From NCBI RefSeq assembly GCF_018119395.1, contig NZ_JAGPWD010000031.1, positions 1 through 64,000 of the forward strand: a DNA stretch of 64,000 nucleotides, written 5' to 3'. Made by a program: the position numbers and the translations under genes. The stretch comes from Massilia sp. ZL223. GTDB lineage: Bacteria > Pseudomonadota > Gammaproteobacteria > Burkholderiales > Burkholderiaceae_D. The notes beneath the pieces were generated by a model. The model had not been told where the DNA came from. It saw only the letters and a list, made by a program, of their open reading frames with translations, and did no database searches. Below, in pieces: positions 27,727-37,452 of the stretch; the stretch's first letter is position 1, and the number at the start of each line of letters is the position of its first letter.

Positions 27727-28890
27727 ATGACCACTACGCAGAACAACGATACCCCGGCGTTCAAGCCGAAGAAATCCGTCGCCCTGTCGGGCGTCGCCGC
27801 AGGCAACACCGCGCTGTGCTCGGTCGGCAAGACCGGCAACGACCTGCACTACCGCGGCTACGACATCCTGGACGTGGCCGACCGCTGCGAGTTCGAAGAG
27901 ATCGCCTACCTGCTGGTGCACGGCAAGCTGCCGACCCTCGCGGAACTGAAGGGCTACAAGGCCAAGCTGAAGTCGCTGCGCGGCCTGCCGCAAGCCGTCA
28001 AGAGCGCGCTGGAAGCGCTGCCGGCCGGCGCCCATCCGATGGACGTGATGCGTACCGGCGCCTCGGTGCTGGGCTGCGTGCTGCCTGAGAAGGAAGACCA
28101 CAACATCGCCGGCGCGCGCGACATCGCCGACCGCCTGATGGCGTCCTTCGGCTCGATCCTGCTGTACTGGTACCACTACAGCCACAACGGCAAGCGCATC
28201 GAGGTGGAAACCGACGACGACTCGATCGGCGGCCACTTCCTGCACCTGCTGCACGGCGTGAAGCCGTCGGGAGAGTGGGTCAAGGCGATGCACGTGTCGC
28301 TGATCCTGTACGCGGAACACGAGTTCAACGCCTCGACCTTCACCAGCCGCGTCATCGCCGGCACCGGTTCGGACATCTACTCGGCCGTCACCGGCGCGAT
28401 CGGCGCGCTGCGCGGCCCGAAGCACGGCGGCGCGAACGAAGTGGCGCTGGACATCCAGAAGCGCTACGAGAACGCCGACGAGGCGGAAGCGGACATCCGC
28501 AACCGCGTGGCGAACAAGGAAGTCGTGATCGGCTTCGGCCATCCTGTGTACACCATCAGCGACCCGCGCAACAAGGTGATCAAGGAAGTGGCGCGCACCT
28601 TGTCTCAGTCGGCCGGTTCGATGAAGATGTTCGACATCGCCGAGCGCCTGGAGTCGGTGATGTGGGAAGTCAAGAAGATGTTCCCGAACCTGGACTGGTT
28701 CTCGGCCGTGTCTTACCACATGATGGGCGTGCCGACGGCCATGTTCACGCCGCTGTTCGTGATTTCGCGCACCTCCGGCTGGGCGGCGCATATCATCGAG
28801 CAGCGTATCGACAACAAGATCATTCGTCCGAGCGCGAACTATGTGGGTCCTGAGGATCTGAAGTTCGTGCCGATTGAAGAGCGCAAGTAA
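27727..28890 (+). CDS. prpC: 2-methylcitrate synthase PrpC
   Basis: 387 residues, the short citrate-synthase form typical of PrpC. Nineteen bases after prpB with CAGGAG before the ATG. Family segments: [19 protein letters not shown], the [19 protein letters not shown] region in place of the citrate synthase His loop, and [15 protein letters not shown]. It condenses propionyl-CoA with oxaloacetate. Followed by a repeat pair before acnD. Confidence 0.96.
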   Translation: MTTTQNNDTPAFKPKKSVALSGVAAGNTALCSVGKTGNDLHYRGYDILDVADRCEFEEIAYLLVHGKLPTLAELKGYKAKLKSLRGLPQAVKSALEALPAGAHPMDVMRTGASVLGCVLPEKEDHNIAGARDIADRLMASFGSILLYWYHYSHNGKRIEVETDDDSIGGHFLHLLHGVKPSGEWVKAMHVSLILYAEHEFNASTFTSRVIAGTGSDIYSAVTGAIGALRGPKHGGANEVALDIQKRYENADEAEADIRNRVANKEVVIGFGHPVYTISDPRNKVIKEVARTLSQSAGSMKMFDIAERLESVMWEVKKMFPNLDWFSAVSYHMMGVPTAMFTPLFVISRTSGWAAHIIEQRIDNKIIRPSANYVGPEDLKFVPIEERK

Positions 28891-28912
28891 AGAAAGCACC
28901 ACCAGCCCCCGA

Positions 28913-29000
28913 ACCGTCGTTCCGGCGAAGGCCGGAACCCAAGTTTGCGTGATTGGCTACGCACATAAACTTGGATCCCGGCCTTCGCCGGGATGACGGT
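28913..29000. repeat. Dispersed palindromic units, inverted pair inside the prp cluster
   Basis: Two 34-base units (28913-28946 and 28967-29000) in inverted orientation with 20 bases between, starting 23 bases after the prpC stop and ending 31 bases before acnD. The left unit has the inner stem TTCCGGC/GCCGGAA, the right one ATCCCGGC/GCCGGGAT: paired substitutions keep each hairpin. It is likely transcribed within the prp operon. Confidence 0.92.
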
Positions 29001-29031
29001 ATTAAGGCTAACACTTAGGTCTCATACCGCC

Positions 29032-31638
29032 ATGAATACGAACCATCGCAAACCTCTTCCCGGCACCTCCCTGGACTACTTCGACACCCGCACCGCCGTC
29101 GACACCATCCAGCCCGGCGCCTACGCTACCTTGCCGTACACCTCGCGCGTCCTGGCCGAGAACCTGGTTCGCCGCTGCGACCCGGTCACCCTGACCGACT
29201 CGCTGAAACAGATCATCGAACGCAAGCGCGACCTCGACTTCCCCTGGTTCCCGGCCCGCGTGGTCTGCCACGACATCCTGGGCCAGACCGCCCTGGTCGA
29301 CCTGGCCGGCCTGCGCGACGCCATCGCCAGCCAGGGCGGCGATCCGGCCCTGGTCAACCCGGTGGTCCCGACCCAGCTGGTGGTCGACCACTCGCTGGCC
29401 GTCGAATGCGGCGGCTTCGATCCCGATGCCTTCGCCAAGAACCGCGCCATCGAGGACCGCCGCAACGAAGACCGCTTCCACTTCATCGAGTGGACCAAGA
29501 AGGCCTTCCAGAACGTCGACGTGATCCCGCCGGGTAACGGCATCCTGCACCAGATCAACCTCGAGCGCATGTCCCCGGTGATCCAGACCCAGGACGGCGT
29601 CGCCTATCCGGACACCCTGGTCGGCACCGACTCCCACACCCCGATGGTCGACGCCCTGGGCGTGATCGCCATCGGCGTGGGCGGCCTGGAAGCCGAAAGC
29701 GTCATGCTGGGCCGCGCCTCCTGGATGCGCCTGCCGGACATCGTTGGCGTCGAGCTGACCGGCAAACCGCAGCCGGGCATCACCGCCACCGACATCGTGC
29801 TGGCGCTGACCGAGTTCCTGCGCAAGTCCAAGGTCGTCTCGGCCTACCTCGAGTTCTACGGCGAAGGCGCCTCCGCGCTCACGCTGGGCGACCGCGCCAC
29901 CATCTCGAACATGGCCCCGGAATTCGGCGCCACCGCCGCGATGTTCTACATCGACGAGCAGACCATCAAGTACCTGCGCCTCACCGGCCGCGAGGAAGAG
30001 ACCGTGAAGCTGGTCGAGGCCTATGCCAAGGAAACCGGCTTGTGGGCCGACAGCCTCAAGAACGCGCAATACGAGCGCGTGCTGTCCTTCGACCTGTCGA
30101 CCGTGGTGCGCAACATCGCCGGCCCGTCGAACCCGCACAAGCGCGTCCCGACCTCCGAGCTGGCCGAGCGCGGCATCGCCGGCAAAGTGGAGAACGAGCC
30201 AGGCCTGATGCCGGATGGCGCGGTGATCATCGCCGCCATCACCAGCTGCACCAACACCAACAACCCGCGCAACATGATCGCCGCCGGCCTGCTGGCGCGT
30301 AACGCCAACCGTGCTGGCCTGACCCGCAAATCCTGGGTCAAGAGCTCGCTGGCGCCGGGATCGAAGGCCGTGGCCCTGTACCTGGAAGAAGCGGGCCTGA
30401 TGCCGGAACTGGAAAAGCTGGGCTTCGGCGTGGTCGGCTTCGCCTGTACCACCTGCAACGGCATGAGCGGCGCGCTGGATCCGGCCATCCAGCAGGAGAT
30501 CATCGAGCGCGACCTGTACGCGACCGCCGTCCTGTCGGGCAACCGCAACTTCGACGGCCGCATCCACCCGTATGCCAAGCAGGCCTTCCTGGCGTCGCCG
30601 GCGCTGGTGGTGGCCTATGCGATCGCCGGCACCATCCGCTTCGACATCGAGAAGGATGTGCTGGGCGTGGACGCGAACGGCAAGGAAGTCCGCCTGGCCG
30701 ATCTGTGGCCGTCGGATGCCGAGATCGACGCGGTGGTCGACGCCAGCGTCAAGCCGGAGCAGTTCCGCAAGGTCTACACGCCGATGTTCGCGCGCGTCGC
30801 GGACGATGGCGCCAAGGTCAGCCCGCTGTACGACTGGCGCGAGATGAGCACCTACATCCGCCGTCCGCCGTACTGGGAAGGTGCGCTGGCAGGCGAGCGC
30901 ACCCTGGCGGGTATGCGCCCGCTGGCGGTCCTGGGCGATAACATCACCACCGACCACCTGTCGCCGTCGAATGCGATCCTGCTTGATTCCGCTGCCGGCG
31001 AATACCTGGCCAAGATGGGCCTGCCGGAAGAGGACTTCAACTCCTACGCGACCCACCGCGGCGACCACCTGACCGCGCAGCGCGCGACCTTCGCCAATCC
31101 GACCCTCAAGAACGAGATGGTGGTTGATGCGATGGGCAACGTGAAAGCCGGTTCGCTGGCGCGCATCGAGCCGGAAGGCCAGGTGACCCGCATGTGGGAA
31201 GCCATCGAGACCTACATGGAACGCAAGCAGCCGCTGATCGTGATCGCCGGCGCCGACTACGGCCAGGGCTCCTCGCGCGACTGGGCGGCCAAGGGCGTGC
31301 GCCTGGCGGGCGTGGAAGCCATCGTGGCGGAAGGCTTCGAGCGCATCCATCGCACCAACCTGGTGGGCATGGGCGTGCTGCCGCTGGAGTTCAAGCCGGG
31401 CGTCAACCGCCTGACTCTGGGCATCGACGGCACCGAAAGCTTCGACGTGGTGGGCGCGCGCACCCCGCGCACCGACCTGACCTTGGTCATCCATCGTAAG
31501 AACGGCGAAAAGCTGGAAGTGCCGGTGACCTGCCGTCTCGACACCGCCGAGGAAGTGGCGATCTACGAGGCGGGCGGCGTGCTGCAGCGCTTCGCGCAGG
31601 ACTTCCTGGAATCGTCGGCATCGAAAGCCGCGGCGTAA
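29032..31638 (+). CDS. acnD: AcnD, Fe-S 2-methylcitrate dehydratase
   Basis: 868 residues. Start MNTNHRKPLPGTSLDYFD; the 13-codon extension into the repeat is rejected. An aconitase-superfamily enzyme with the cluster cysteines in ITSCTNTNNPRNM and ACTTCNGMSG, and a C-terminal swivel domain with GADYGQGSSRDWAAKGVRL. With PrpF it replaces the iron-sulfur-free PrpD and converts 2-methylcitrate to 2-methylaconitate. The directly following prpF supports AcnD over AcnA. No prpD occurs in the window. Confidence 0.95.
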   Translation: MNTNHRKPLPGTSLDYFDTRTAVDTIQPGAYATLPYTSRVLAENLVRRCDPVTLTDSLKQIIERKRDLDFPWFPARVVCHDILGQTALVDLAGLRDAIASQGGDPALVNPVVPTQLVVDHSLAVECGGFDPDAFAKNRAIEDRRNEDRFHFIEWTKKAFQNVDVIPPGNGILHQINLERMSPVIQTQDGVAYPDTLVGTDSHTPMVDALGVIAIGVGGLEAESVMLGRASWMRLPDIVGVELTGKPQPGITATDIVLALTEFLRKSKVVSAYLEFYGEGASALTLGDRATISNMAPEFGATAAMFYIDEQTIKYLRLTGREEETVKLVEAYAKETGLWADSLKNAQYERVLSFDLSTVVRNIAGPSNPHKRVPTSELAERGIAGKVENEPGLMPDGAVIIAAITSCTNTNNPRNMIAAGLLARNANRAGLTRKSWVKSSLAPGSKAVALYLEEAGLMPELEKLGFGVVGFACTTCNGMSGALDPAIQQEIIERDLYATAVLSGNRNFDGRIHPYAKQAFLASPALVVAYAIAGTIRFDIEKDVLGVDANGKEVRLADLWPSDAEIDAVVDASVKPEQFRKVYTPMFARVADDGAKVSPLYDWREMSTYIRRPPYWEGALAGERTLAGMRPLAVLGDNITTDHLSPSNAILLDSAAGEYLAKMGLPEEDFNSYATHRGDHLTAQRATFANPTLKNEMVVDAMGNVKAGSLARIEPEGQVTRMWEAIETYMERKQPLIVIAGADYGQGSSRDWAAKGVRLAGVEAIVAEGFERIHRTNLVGMGVLPLEFKPGVNRLTLGIDGTESFDVVGARTPRTDLTLVIHRKNGEKLEVPVTCRLDTAEEVAIYEAGGVLQRFAQDFLESSASKAAA

Positions 31639-31687
31639 CCAGCGGGGAGGGCGGCGCGGCCGCCCTTCCTGTCATATCGGACACATC

Positions 31688-32878
31688 ATGCCTCATACTC
31701 CCCAAATCAAGATTCCCGCCACCTACATGCGTGGCGGCACCAGCAAAGGCGTGTTCTTCCGCCTGGACGACCTGCCCGAAGCGGCGCGCGTGCCCGGCGC
31801 GGCGCGCGATGCCCTCCTGCTGCGCGTGATCGGCAGCCCCGACCCCTACGGCAAGCAGATCGACGGCATGGGCGGCGCCACCTCGAGCACTAGCAAGACC
31901 GTGATCGTCTCGAAGAGCAGCCACCCCGGCCACGATGTCGACTACCTGTTCGGCCAGGTTTCGATCGACAAGCCTTTCGTCGACTGGAGCGGCAACTGCG
32001 GCAACCTGTCCTCGGCGGTCGGTTCCTTCGCGATCAGCAGCGGCCTGGTCGACCCCGAGCGCCTGCCGCAGGACGGCGTCGCCGTGGTGCGCATCTGGCA
32101 GGCCAACATCGCCAAGACCATCGTCGCCCACGTCCCGATGACGGGCGGCCAGGTCCAGGAGACCGGCGACTTCGAACTCGACGGCGTGACCTTCCCGGCC
32201 GCCGAAGTGCAGCTGGAGTTCATGGACCCGGCGGCGGAAGAAGAGGGCGCCGGCGGCGCCATGTTCCCGACCGGGAACCTGGTCGACGAGCTGGAAGTGC
32301 CCGGCGTCGGCACGCTCAAGGCCACCATGATCAACGCCGGCATCCCGACCATCTTCGTCAACGCGGACGCCATCGGCTACACCGGCACGGAACTGCAGGA
32401 AGCCATCAACGGCGACCCGCGCGCGCTGGCGATGTTCGAGACCATCCGCGCCCACGGCGCGCTGCGCATGGGCCTGATCGGGAGCATCGAGGACGCCGCC
32501 AAGCGCCAGCACACGCCCAAGATCGCCTTCGTGGCCAAGCCGGCCGACTACGTCGCGTCCAGCGGCAAGCAGGTGGCGGCGGGCGACATCGACCTGCTGG
32601 TGCGCGCGCTCTCGATGGGCAAGCTGCACCACGCCATGATGGGCACCGCGGCCGTCGCCATCGGCACCGCGGCCGCCATTCCCGGCACCCTGGTCAACCT
32701 GGCGGCCGGCGGCGGCACCCGCAACGCGGTGCGCTTCGGTCATCCGTCGGGCACCCTGCGCGTCGGCGCCGAGGCGGTCGAGGCCAATGGCCAGTGGAGC
32801 GTCAGCAAGGCCATCATGAGCCGCAGCGCACGCGTGCTGATGGAAGGCTGGGTGCGGGTTCCCGGCGACAGTTTCTAA
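31688..32878 (+). CDS. prpF: 2-methylaconitate cis-trans isomerase PrpF
   Basis: 396 residues, 49 bases after acnD. Diaminopimelate-epimerase-like fold of the PrpF family; the N-terminus has KIPATYMRGGTSKGVFF and DGMGGATSSTSKTVIV, and the active-site Cys region is DWSGNCGNLSSAVG. It isomerises the trans-methylaconitate made by AcnD so that the cycle can go on to 2-methylisocitrate. Last gene of the operon, followed by a terminator. Confidence 0.96.
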   Translation: MPHTPQIKIPATYMRGGTSKGVFFRLDDLPEAARVPGAARDALLLRVIGSPDPYGKQIDGMGGATSSTSKTVIVSKSSHPGHDVDYLFGQVSIDKPFVDWSGNCGNLSSAVGSFAISSGLVDPERLPQDGVAVVRIWQANIAKTIVAHVPMTGGQVQETGDFELDGVTFPAAEVQLEFMDPAAEEEGAGGAMFPTGNLVDELEVPGVGTLKATMINAGIPTIFVNADAIGYTGTELQEAINGDPRALAMFETIRAHGALRMGLIGSIEDAAKRQHTPKIAFVAKPADYVASSGKQVAAGDIDLLVRALSMGKLHHAMMGTAAVAIGTAAAIPGTLVNLAAGGGTRNAVRFGHPSGTLRVGAEAVEANGQWSVSKAIMSRSARVLMEGWVRVPGDSF

Positions 32879-32895
32879 ATCGCAACACCTCCGTC

Positions 32896-32924
32896 AGGGG
32901 AAGCACGTAGGTGCTTCCCCTTTG
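32896..32924 (+). terminator. Terminator after prpF
   Basis: AGGGGAAGCAC (32896-32906), loop GTAG, GTGCTTCCCCT (32911-32921), an 11-bp perfect stem followed by TTTGTC. The T-run is short but the stem is strong. Confidence 0.8.
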
Positions 32925-33014
32925 TCGCTTTATGGTTGTAGAGTTGGCAGCATTTCTGGTTTATGATTGCCAGGTTGCAACAATTCCGACCAACGGACCC
33001 ACCAGCAAGCATTG

Positions 33015-35612
33015 ATGGACCGATTTCCGACCCCCGATTCGTTCGCCGGCACAGCGAACCCTTGCGCGCATGAGCAGCCTTCCCAGGAGGCGGCCGACCT
33101 GTGCCACCTGGTCCTCGAGCAGCGCGCCATCCTTGAGAATGCGCCGGTCGGGATCGTGTTCACGCTCCCCGGGCAGATCAAGTCCTTCAACCCGCGCATC
33201 TGCGAGATGCTCGGCTACAGCCAGGAGGAGCTGCTGGCCCTGAAGCCGGTGCAGCTGTTCGCCTCGACGGATGCCTACCAGGAGCTGACCGCCGAAGCCT
33301 ACACGGTGCTGGCCGCCGGCCAGCTGTTCGAACGCAGCGAGCAGCCTTTCCGCCGCCGAGACGGCAGCCTGTTCTGGGCGCGCCTGCGCGGCAGGGCGGT
33401 GGATCCGCGCATCCGCGAGGCGGGCACGATCTGGATCGTCGAAGACGTCACCGGGTCGCGCCAGGCCATGAAGGAAGTCCAGGCGATCATGAGCAATGCC
33501 TCGGTCGGCATCATGTTCACCCGCGACCGCGTGATCCGCCGCTGCAATCCGGCCTTCACGGTCATGTTCGGCTATACCGAGGCCGAAGCTCTCGGCCAGG
33601 CGACCCGCCTGCTGTACCCGGACGAGGAAGCCTTCCTTGAAATGGGCGAACGCGCCTATCCGCCGCTGGCCGCCGGCCGCTCCTTCCGCGCCGAGACCAC
33701 CATGGTGCGCAAGGACGGCGCGCCGATCTGGGTGCAGCTGATCGGCTACCAGGTCAACCACCACGATCCGGACCAGGGCACGATCTGGATGCTGGAAGAC
33801 CGCACCCGCGAAAAGCAGGACGAGCAGTCGCTGCGCGACGCCCTGATGGAAAACCGCGCCATCCTCGACAACGCGGTGCTGGGCATCGCGGTGGTCGAGA
33901 ACGGCCGCACCCTGCATTGCAACCGCAAGATGGAAGAACTGTTCGGCGCGGCGGCGGGGGAGGTGGACGGCCAGACCGTGCGCGCCCTGTACCCCGACGA
34001 CGCCAGCTGGCAGGCGGCGCGCGCGCTGGCGGCGCCCGATTTCGCGGCCGGCCGCGTGCACATGGCCGAGCACCAGCTGGTGCGGCGCGACGGCAGCCGC
34101 TTCTGGGCGCGCCTGTCCGGCCGGCCCTTCGACGCCTCGCAGCGGCGCGGGCGCAGCGTGTGGCTGGTCGACGACGTCACCGCCCAGCGCGAGGCGGCCG
34201 ACGCCATCCGGCGCGCGCGCGACGAGCTCGAAGTGCGCGTGGCCGAGCGCACCGCCGAACTGGCGGGCGCCAACGCGCTGCTGCAGGAAGAGATCGTGGA
34301 GCGGCGCCAGGCCGAGGCGCGCGTGCACCACATGGCCTATCACGACAGCCTGACCGGGCTGCCCAACCGCGCGCTGCTGTCGGACCGGCTCGATTGCACG
34401 ATCCGCGGCGCCCAGCGCACGGGGCGCAAGCTGGCCCTGATGTTCATCGACCTGGACCGCTTCAAGAACATCAACGATTCGCTCGGCCACCTGACCGGCG
34501 ACCACCTGCTGCGCGAGGTCGCCAAGCGCCTGGTGGTGGCCGTCCGCGCGAGCGACACCGTGGCCCGCCTGGGCGGCGACGAATTCGTGGTGCTGCTGCC
34601 GGAGATCGCGGAAGGCGAGGAGTGCCGCCTGGTGGGTGACAAGATCATCGAGGCACTGTCATCGCCTTTCCCCTTCGAGGGGCGCAGCCTGCATATCTCG
34701 CCCTCGATCGGCATCTGCGTGTATCCGGACGACGGCAGCGATGTCGAGACCCTGATGCGCCACGCGGACGCGGCGATGTACCACGCCAAGGGCGCGGGCC
34801 GCAACAACTACCAGTTCTTCACCCAGCGCATGAACCAGGCCGCGGCGCGCCACTTCGAGCTGGAATCGAGCCTGCGCGGCGCCTTGGTGCGCGAGGAGTT
34901 CGAGCTGCACTACCAGCCCATCATGTGCGCGGCCACGCGCCGTCCGCACGCGCTGGAAGTGCTGCTGCGCTGGCGCCGGGACGGCCAGGCCCTGGTGGGT
35001 CCGGACGAATTCATTCCCATCCTGGAAGAGAGCGGCATGATCGTGCCGGTGGGCGAGTGGGTGATCCGCAGCGCCTGCGCCCAGCTGATGCAGTGGGAGC
35101 GCGAGGGGCTCGACGTGGTGCCGCTGGCGATCAACCTGTCGGCGCGCCAGTTCATGCATCACGGGCTGGTGGAGGCGATCCGGCGCATCGTCGGCGATAC
35201 CGGCATCGATCCGCGCCTGGTGGAGCTGGAGATCACCGAGACCGCCCTGATGCAGCATGGCGGCCAGACCCTGGAGATCCTACGCCAGATCAACGCGATG
35301 GGCATGTCGCTGTCCATCGACGACTTCGGCACCGGCTATTCGAGCCTGGCCTACCTGAAGCGCTTCCCGGTCAGGAAGATCAAGATCGACCGCGCCTTCG
35401 TGCGCGAGCTCGATGCGAGCGCCGAAGACCGCGCCATCGTGGCGGCGGTGATGGCGCTGGCGAACAGCCTGCAGCTGTCGGTGGTGGCGGAGGGCGTGGA
35501 GACGGAGTCGCAGTATGCGCTGCTGCGCTCCTTCGGCTGCCAGTTCGCCCAGGGCTACCTGTTCGCGCGGCCGCTGCCGGCCGGCCAGGTGGGGGCCTTC
35601 CTGGTCGGCTGA
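33015..35612 (+). CDS. Multi-PAS GGDEF-EAL cyclic-di-GMP protein
   Basis: 865 residues from ATG 33015 (a TTG at 32967 would add 16 residues of no clear value; ribosome site weak in both cases). Three PAS domains (about residues 40-155, 160-275, 285-395), each starting with an ILENAP/AIMSNAS/ILDNAV-type motif, then a short coiled coil (RDELEVRVAERTAELAGANA). The GGDEF domain has the intact RLGGDEFVVLLPE. The EAL domain reads LEVLLRW, an EVL variant that keeps the metal-binding Glu, and later has DDFGTGYSSLAYLKRFPV. No membrane helix, so cytosolic. It may make or break c-di-GMP; direction cannot be told from sequence. Confidence 0.94.
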   Translation: MDRFPTPDSFAGTANPCAHEQPSQEAADLCHLVLEQRAILENAPVGIVFTLPGQIKSFNPRICEMLGYSQEELLALKPVQLFASTDAYQELTAEAYTVLAAGQLFERSEQPFRRRDGSLFWARLRGRAVDPRIREAGTIWIVEDVTGSRQAMKEVQAIMSNASVGIMFTRDRVIRRCNPAFTVMFGYTEAEALGQATRLLYPDEEAFLEMGERAYPPLAAGRSFRAETTMVRKDGAPIWVQLIGYQVNHHDPDQGTIWMLEDRTREKQDEQSLRDALMENRAILDNAVLGIAVVENGRTLHCNRKMEELFGAAAGEVDGQTVRALYPDDASWQAARALAAPDFAAGRVHMAEHQLVRRDGSRFWARLSGRPFDASQRRGRSVWLVDDVTAQREAADAIRRARDELEVRVAERTAELAGANALLQEEIVERRQAEARVHHMAYHDSLTGLPNRALLSDRLDCTIRGAQRTGRKLALMFIDLDRFKNINDSLGHLTGDHLLREVAKRLVVAVRASDTVARLGGDEFVVLLPEIAEGEECRLVGDKIIEALSSPFPFEGRSLHISPSIGICVYPDDGSDVETLMRHADAAMYHAKGAGRNNYQFFTQRMNQAAARHFELESSLRGALVREEFELHYQPIMCAATRRPHALEVLLRWRRDGQALVGPDEFIPILEESGMIVPVGEWVIRSACAQLMQWEREGLDVVPLAINLSARQFMHHGLVEAIRRIVGDTGIDPRLVELEITETALMQHGGQTLEILRQINAMGMSLSIDDFGTGYSSLAYLKRFPVRKIKIDRAFVRELDASAEDRAIVAAVMALANSLQLSVVAEGVETESQYALLRSFGCQFAQGYLFARPLPAGQVGAFLVG

Positions 35613-35624
35613 TTCAACAGTCCA

Positions 35625-36392
35625 TCAATCCCCGATCGTCGCGACCACCGGCGTGTGGTCCGACGGCTGCTCCCACTTGCGCGGTTCGCGGTCGATGACG
35701 CAGGCGGTGCAGCGCCTGGCCAGCTTTTCCGACAGCAGGATGTGGTCGATGCGCAGTCCGCGGTTGCGGCGGAAGGCCAGCTGGCGGTAGTCCCACCAGC
35801 TGTACTGCTTTTCCGGCTGCTCGAACAGGCGGAAGGCGTCCGACAATCCCAAACCCATCAGTTCCTGCAGCGCGCCCCGTTCCGGCAGGGAGAAGTGGAT
35901 GCGGCCTTCCCACTCGGCCGGGTCGTGCACGTCGCGCGCGTCCGGTGCGATGTTGTAGTCGCCCAGGATCGCGAACTGCTCGTGGGCGCGCATCTCGGCC
36001 GCCACCCATTCCTGCAGCGCCTTGAACCACGCCAGCTTGTAGACATACTTGTCCGAACCGACTTCCTGGCCGTTCGGCACATAGGCGCAGATGAAGCGCA
36101 CGCCGCCTATGGTGGCGGCCAGCAGGCGCTGCTGCTCGTCCTCGAAGCGCGGATTGTTCTTCACCACGTCCTCGATCGGCAGCTTCGAGAGGATGGCCAC
36201 GCCGTTGTAGGTCTTCTGGCCCGTGTAGGCCACCTGGTAGCCGGCTTCGTTGATCTCGGCCAGCGGGAACTTGTCGTCCGTGAGTTTTGTCTCCTGGATG
36301 CAGAGGACGTCGACCGGGTTGGCTTGCAGCCATTGCAGCAGGTGAGGCAGGCGGACTTTCAGGGAGTTGACGTTCCAGGTGGCGATTTTCAT
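35625..36392 (-). CDS. xth: Exodeoxyribonuclease III
   Basis: 255 residues. Start MKIATWNVNSLKVRLPHLL is the family N-terminus; a 12-residue extension is rejected. Exonuclease-endonuclease-phosphatase fold with the catalytic IQETKL, the active-site Asp/Asn in LGDYNIAP and the C-terminal LRIDHILLS and SDHTPV. It acts on abasic sites and 3' blocked ends in DNA repair. Convergent with the preceding gene (12 bases between stops). Confidence 0.95.
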   Translation of the reverse strand: MKIATWNVNSLKVRLPHLLQWLQANPVDVLCIQETKLTDDKFPLAEINEAGYQVAYTGQKTYNGVAILSKLPIEDVVKNNPRFEDEQQRLLAATIGGVRFICAYVPNGQEVGSDKYVYKLAWFKALQEWVAAEMRAHEQFAILGDYNIAPDARDVHDPAEWEGRIHFSLPERGALQELMGLGLSDAFRLFEQPEKQYSWWDYRQLAFRRNRGLRIDHILLSEKLARRCTACVIDREPRKWEQPSDHTPVVATIGD

Positions 36393-37098
36393 CAAATGTG
36401 TTCTATGGTGGGTTGGAGCCTCGTGCAATCACTCTGCACAGCGGAAGCCGAGAGTATACGCTGCCGATGCCGGGCCGTGGGCGGCGGGTTCAACAACAGG
36501 AAAGAACAGGCGTGCGGTGACCGGATGTCGAATTTTCTTACACGGGAGCACCACTCCTTGTCGTGGGATACGCTAAGCCTTTGTTTTGGTGGAAGTTGTT
36601 TTTAAGGCACGCTATATGCTTAGTAGGCAATCGGGTGATTGGCCGGACATCCGGCTGTCACACTGGAGAATGGACGATTGAACGCAGCCGATCCGGCAGG
36701 GCGTTATACTAGCGGGCTGCACAGGGGCAAGAAGGCAGTCCCTTACTTATGCAGCATGTGTAATATGTATGGTTTTTCAGTAATATTATGCAAAATACAA
36801 CACACCGGAAAGCAATAAATTAATAGAATAATAAAAGAAGTTGCTTCTTCGGGAGGTTCGGGATATAAAGACGTTCGTTAAACGCTAAAAGGGAAAATGT
36901 AGCATTTAACGATGTTGCAACATGGGAATAAATAAGTTGCGTTAGGGCAACTTAAGTTGTACCATTTGTAGATTGTAAGAAGCGTGTTCGGCTGCCAAGC
37001 TTGTGCGCGGCAGCAGTCGTGCCGTAGTGGTGCGGTGGTGCTATTTGGAAGACATTTCGATAGTGATTAACCCGAACGCAGATTTGAAAAGGACTGAA
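36393..37098. other. 700-base intergenic region with an AT-rich, palindrome-dense part
   Basis: No convincing gene. The first 340 bases are of normal composition and hold GCCGGA-CA-TCCGGC (36642-36655). From about 36740 to 36990 the sequence becomes markedly AT-rich. It contains AAGAAG-TTG-CTTCTT (36835-36849), ATGTTGCAACAT (36912-36923), AAGTTGC-N6-GCAACTT (36934-36953) and, overlapping it, CAACTTAAGTTG (36948-36959). It probably contains the promoter and control region of the 37099 gene; other contents (small RNA, silencing site) are possible but not shown. Confidence 0.6.
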
Positions 37099-37452
37099 AT
37101 GCGCAATGCTTTTGAAGCATGGGCCCAGCGCGAAGGCCACATCGTTCGCCGCCGGGAAGACAAGCCCGAGGAATACCTCGTTTATGAAACCCAACGCCGC
37201 TGGGTGATCTGGCAGGCTGCACTGGCGCATGGCGCCAAGGCGGCTGCCGAGACCCCGTCGAAGTTCGCCCCGGCCGCGCCGGAGTCGAAGCCGATCGCGA
37301 TCGGCCAGGACGAGGCGGCAGTGCGCAACCGCGTGCTGAACGAAGTGCTGGACGCCTTCAGCGAGCTCGACGAAGCCGCCGGCATGGAAGGCGTGCTGAA
37401 GGTCATCCAGGGCCTGAAGAAGAAGCAGAAGGCGCTGGCAGAAAAGGCCTGA
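37099..37452 (+). CDS. Hypothetical small protein with C-terminal helix
   Basis: 117 residues. The ATG at 37099 is chosen because AAAAGGA lies just before it; a longer frame to 37003 lies in the AT-rich leader. N-terminal part MRNAFEAWAQREGHIVRRRE and RRWVIWQAALAHG, a Pro/Ala linker, then a helical end (LKKKQKALAEKA). Soluble. I do not recognise a family with certainty; such proteins are found as phage- or host-type hypotheticals. It overlaps the next gene by one base, so the two are probably an operon. Confidence 0.65.
   Translation: MRNAFEAWAQREGHIVRRREDKPEEYLVYETQRRWVIWQAALAHGAKAAAETPSKFAPAAPESKPIAIGQDEAAVRNRVLNEVLDAFSELDEAAGMEGVLKVIQGLKKKQKALAEKA

Noticed and set aside
36788-36823. Short ATG frame of 11 codons in the AT-rich gap
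   Set aside because: No ribosome site and no meaningful length; AT-rich DNA gives such frames by chance.
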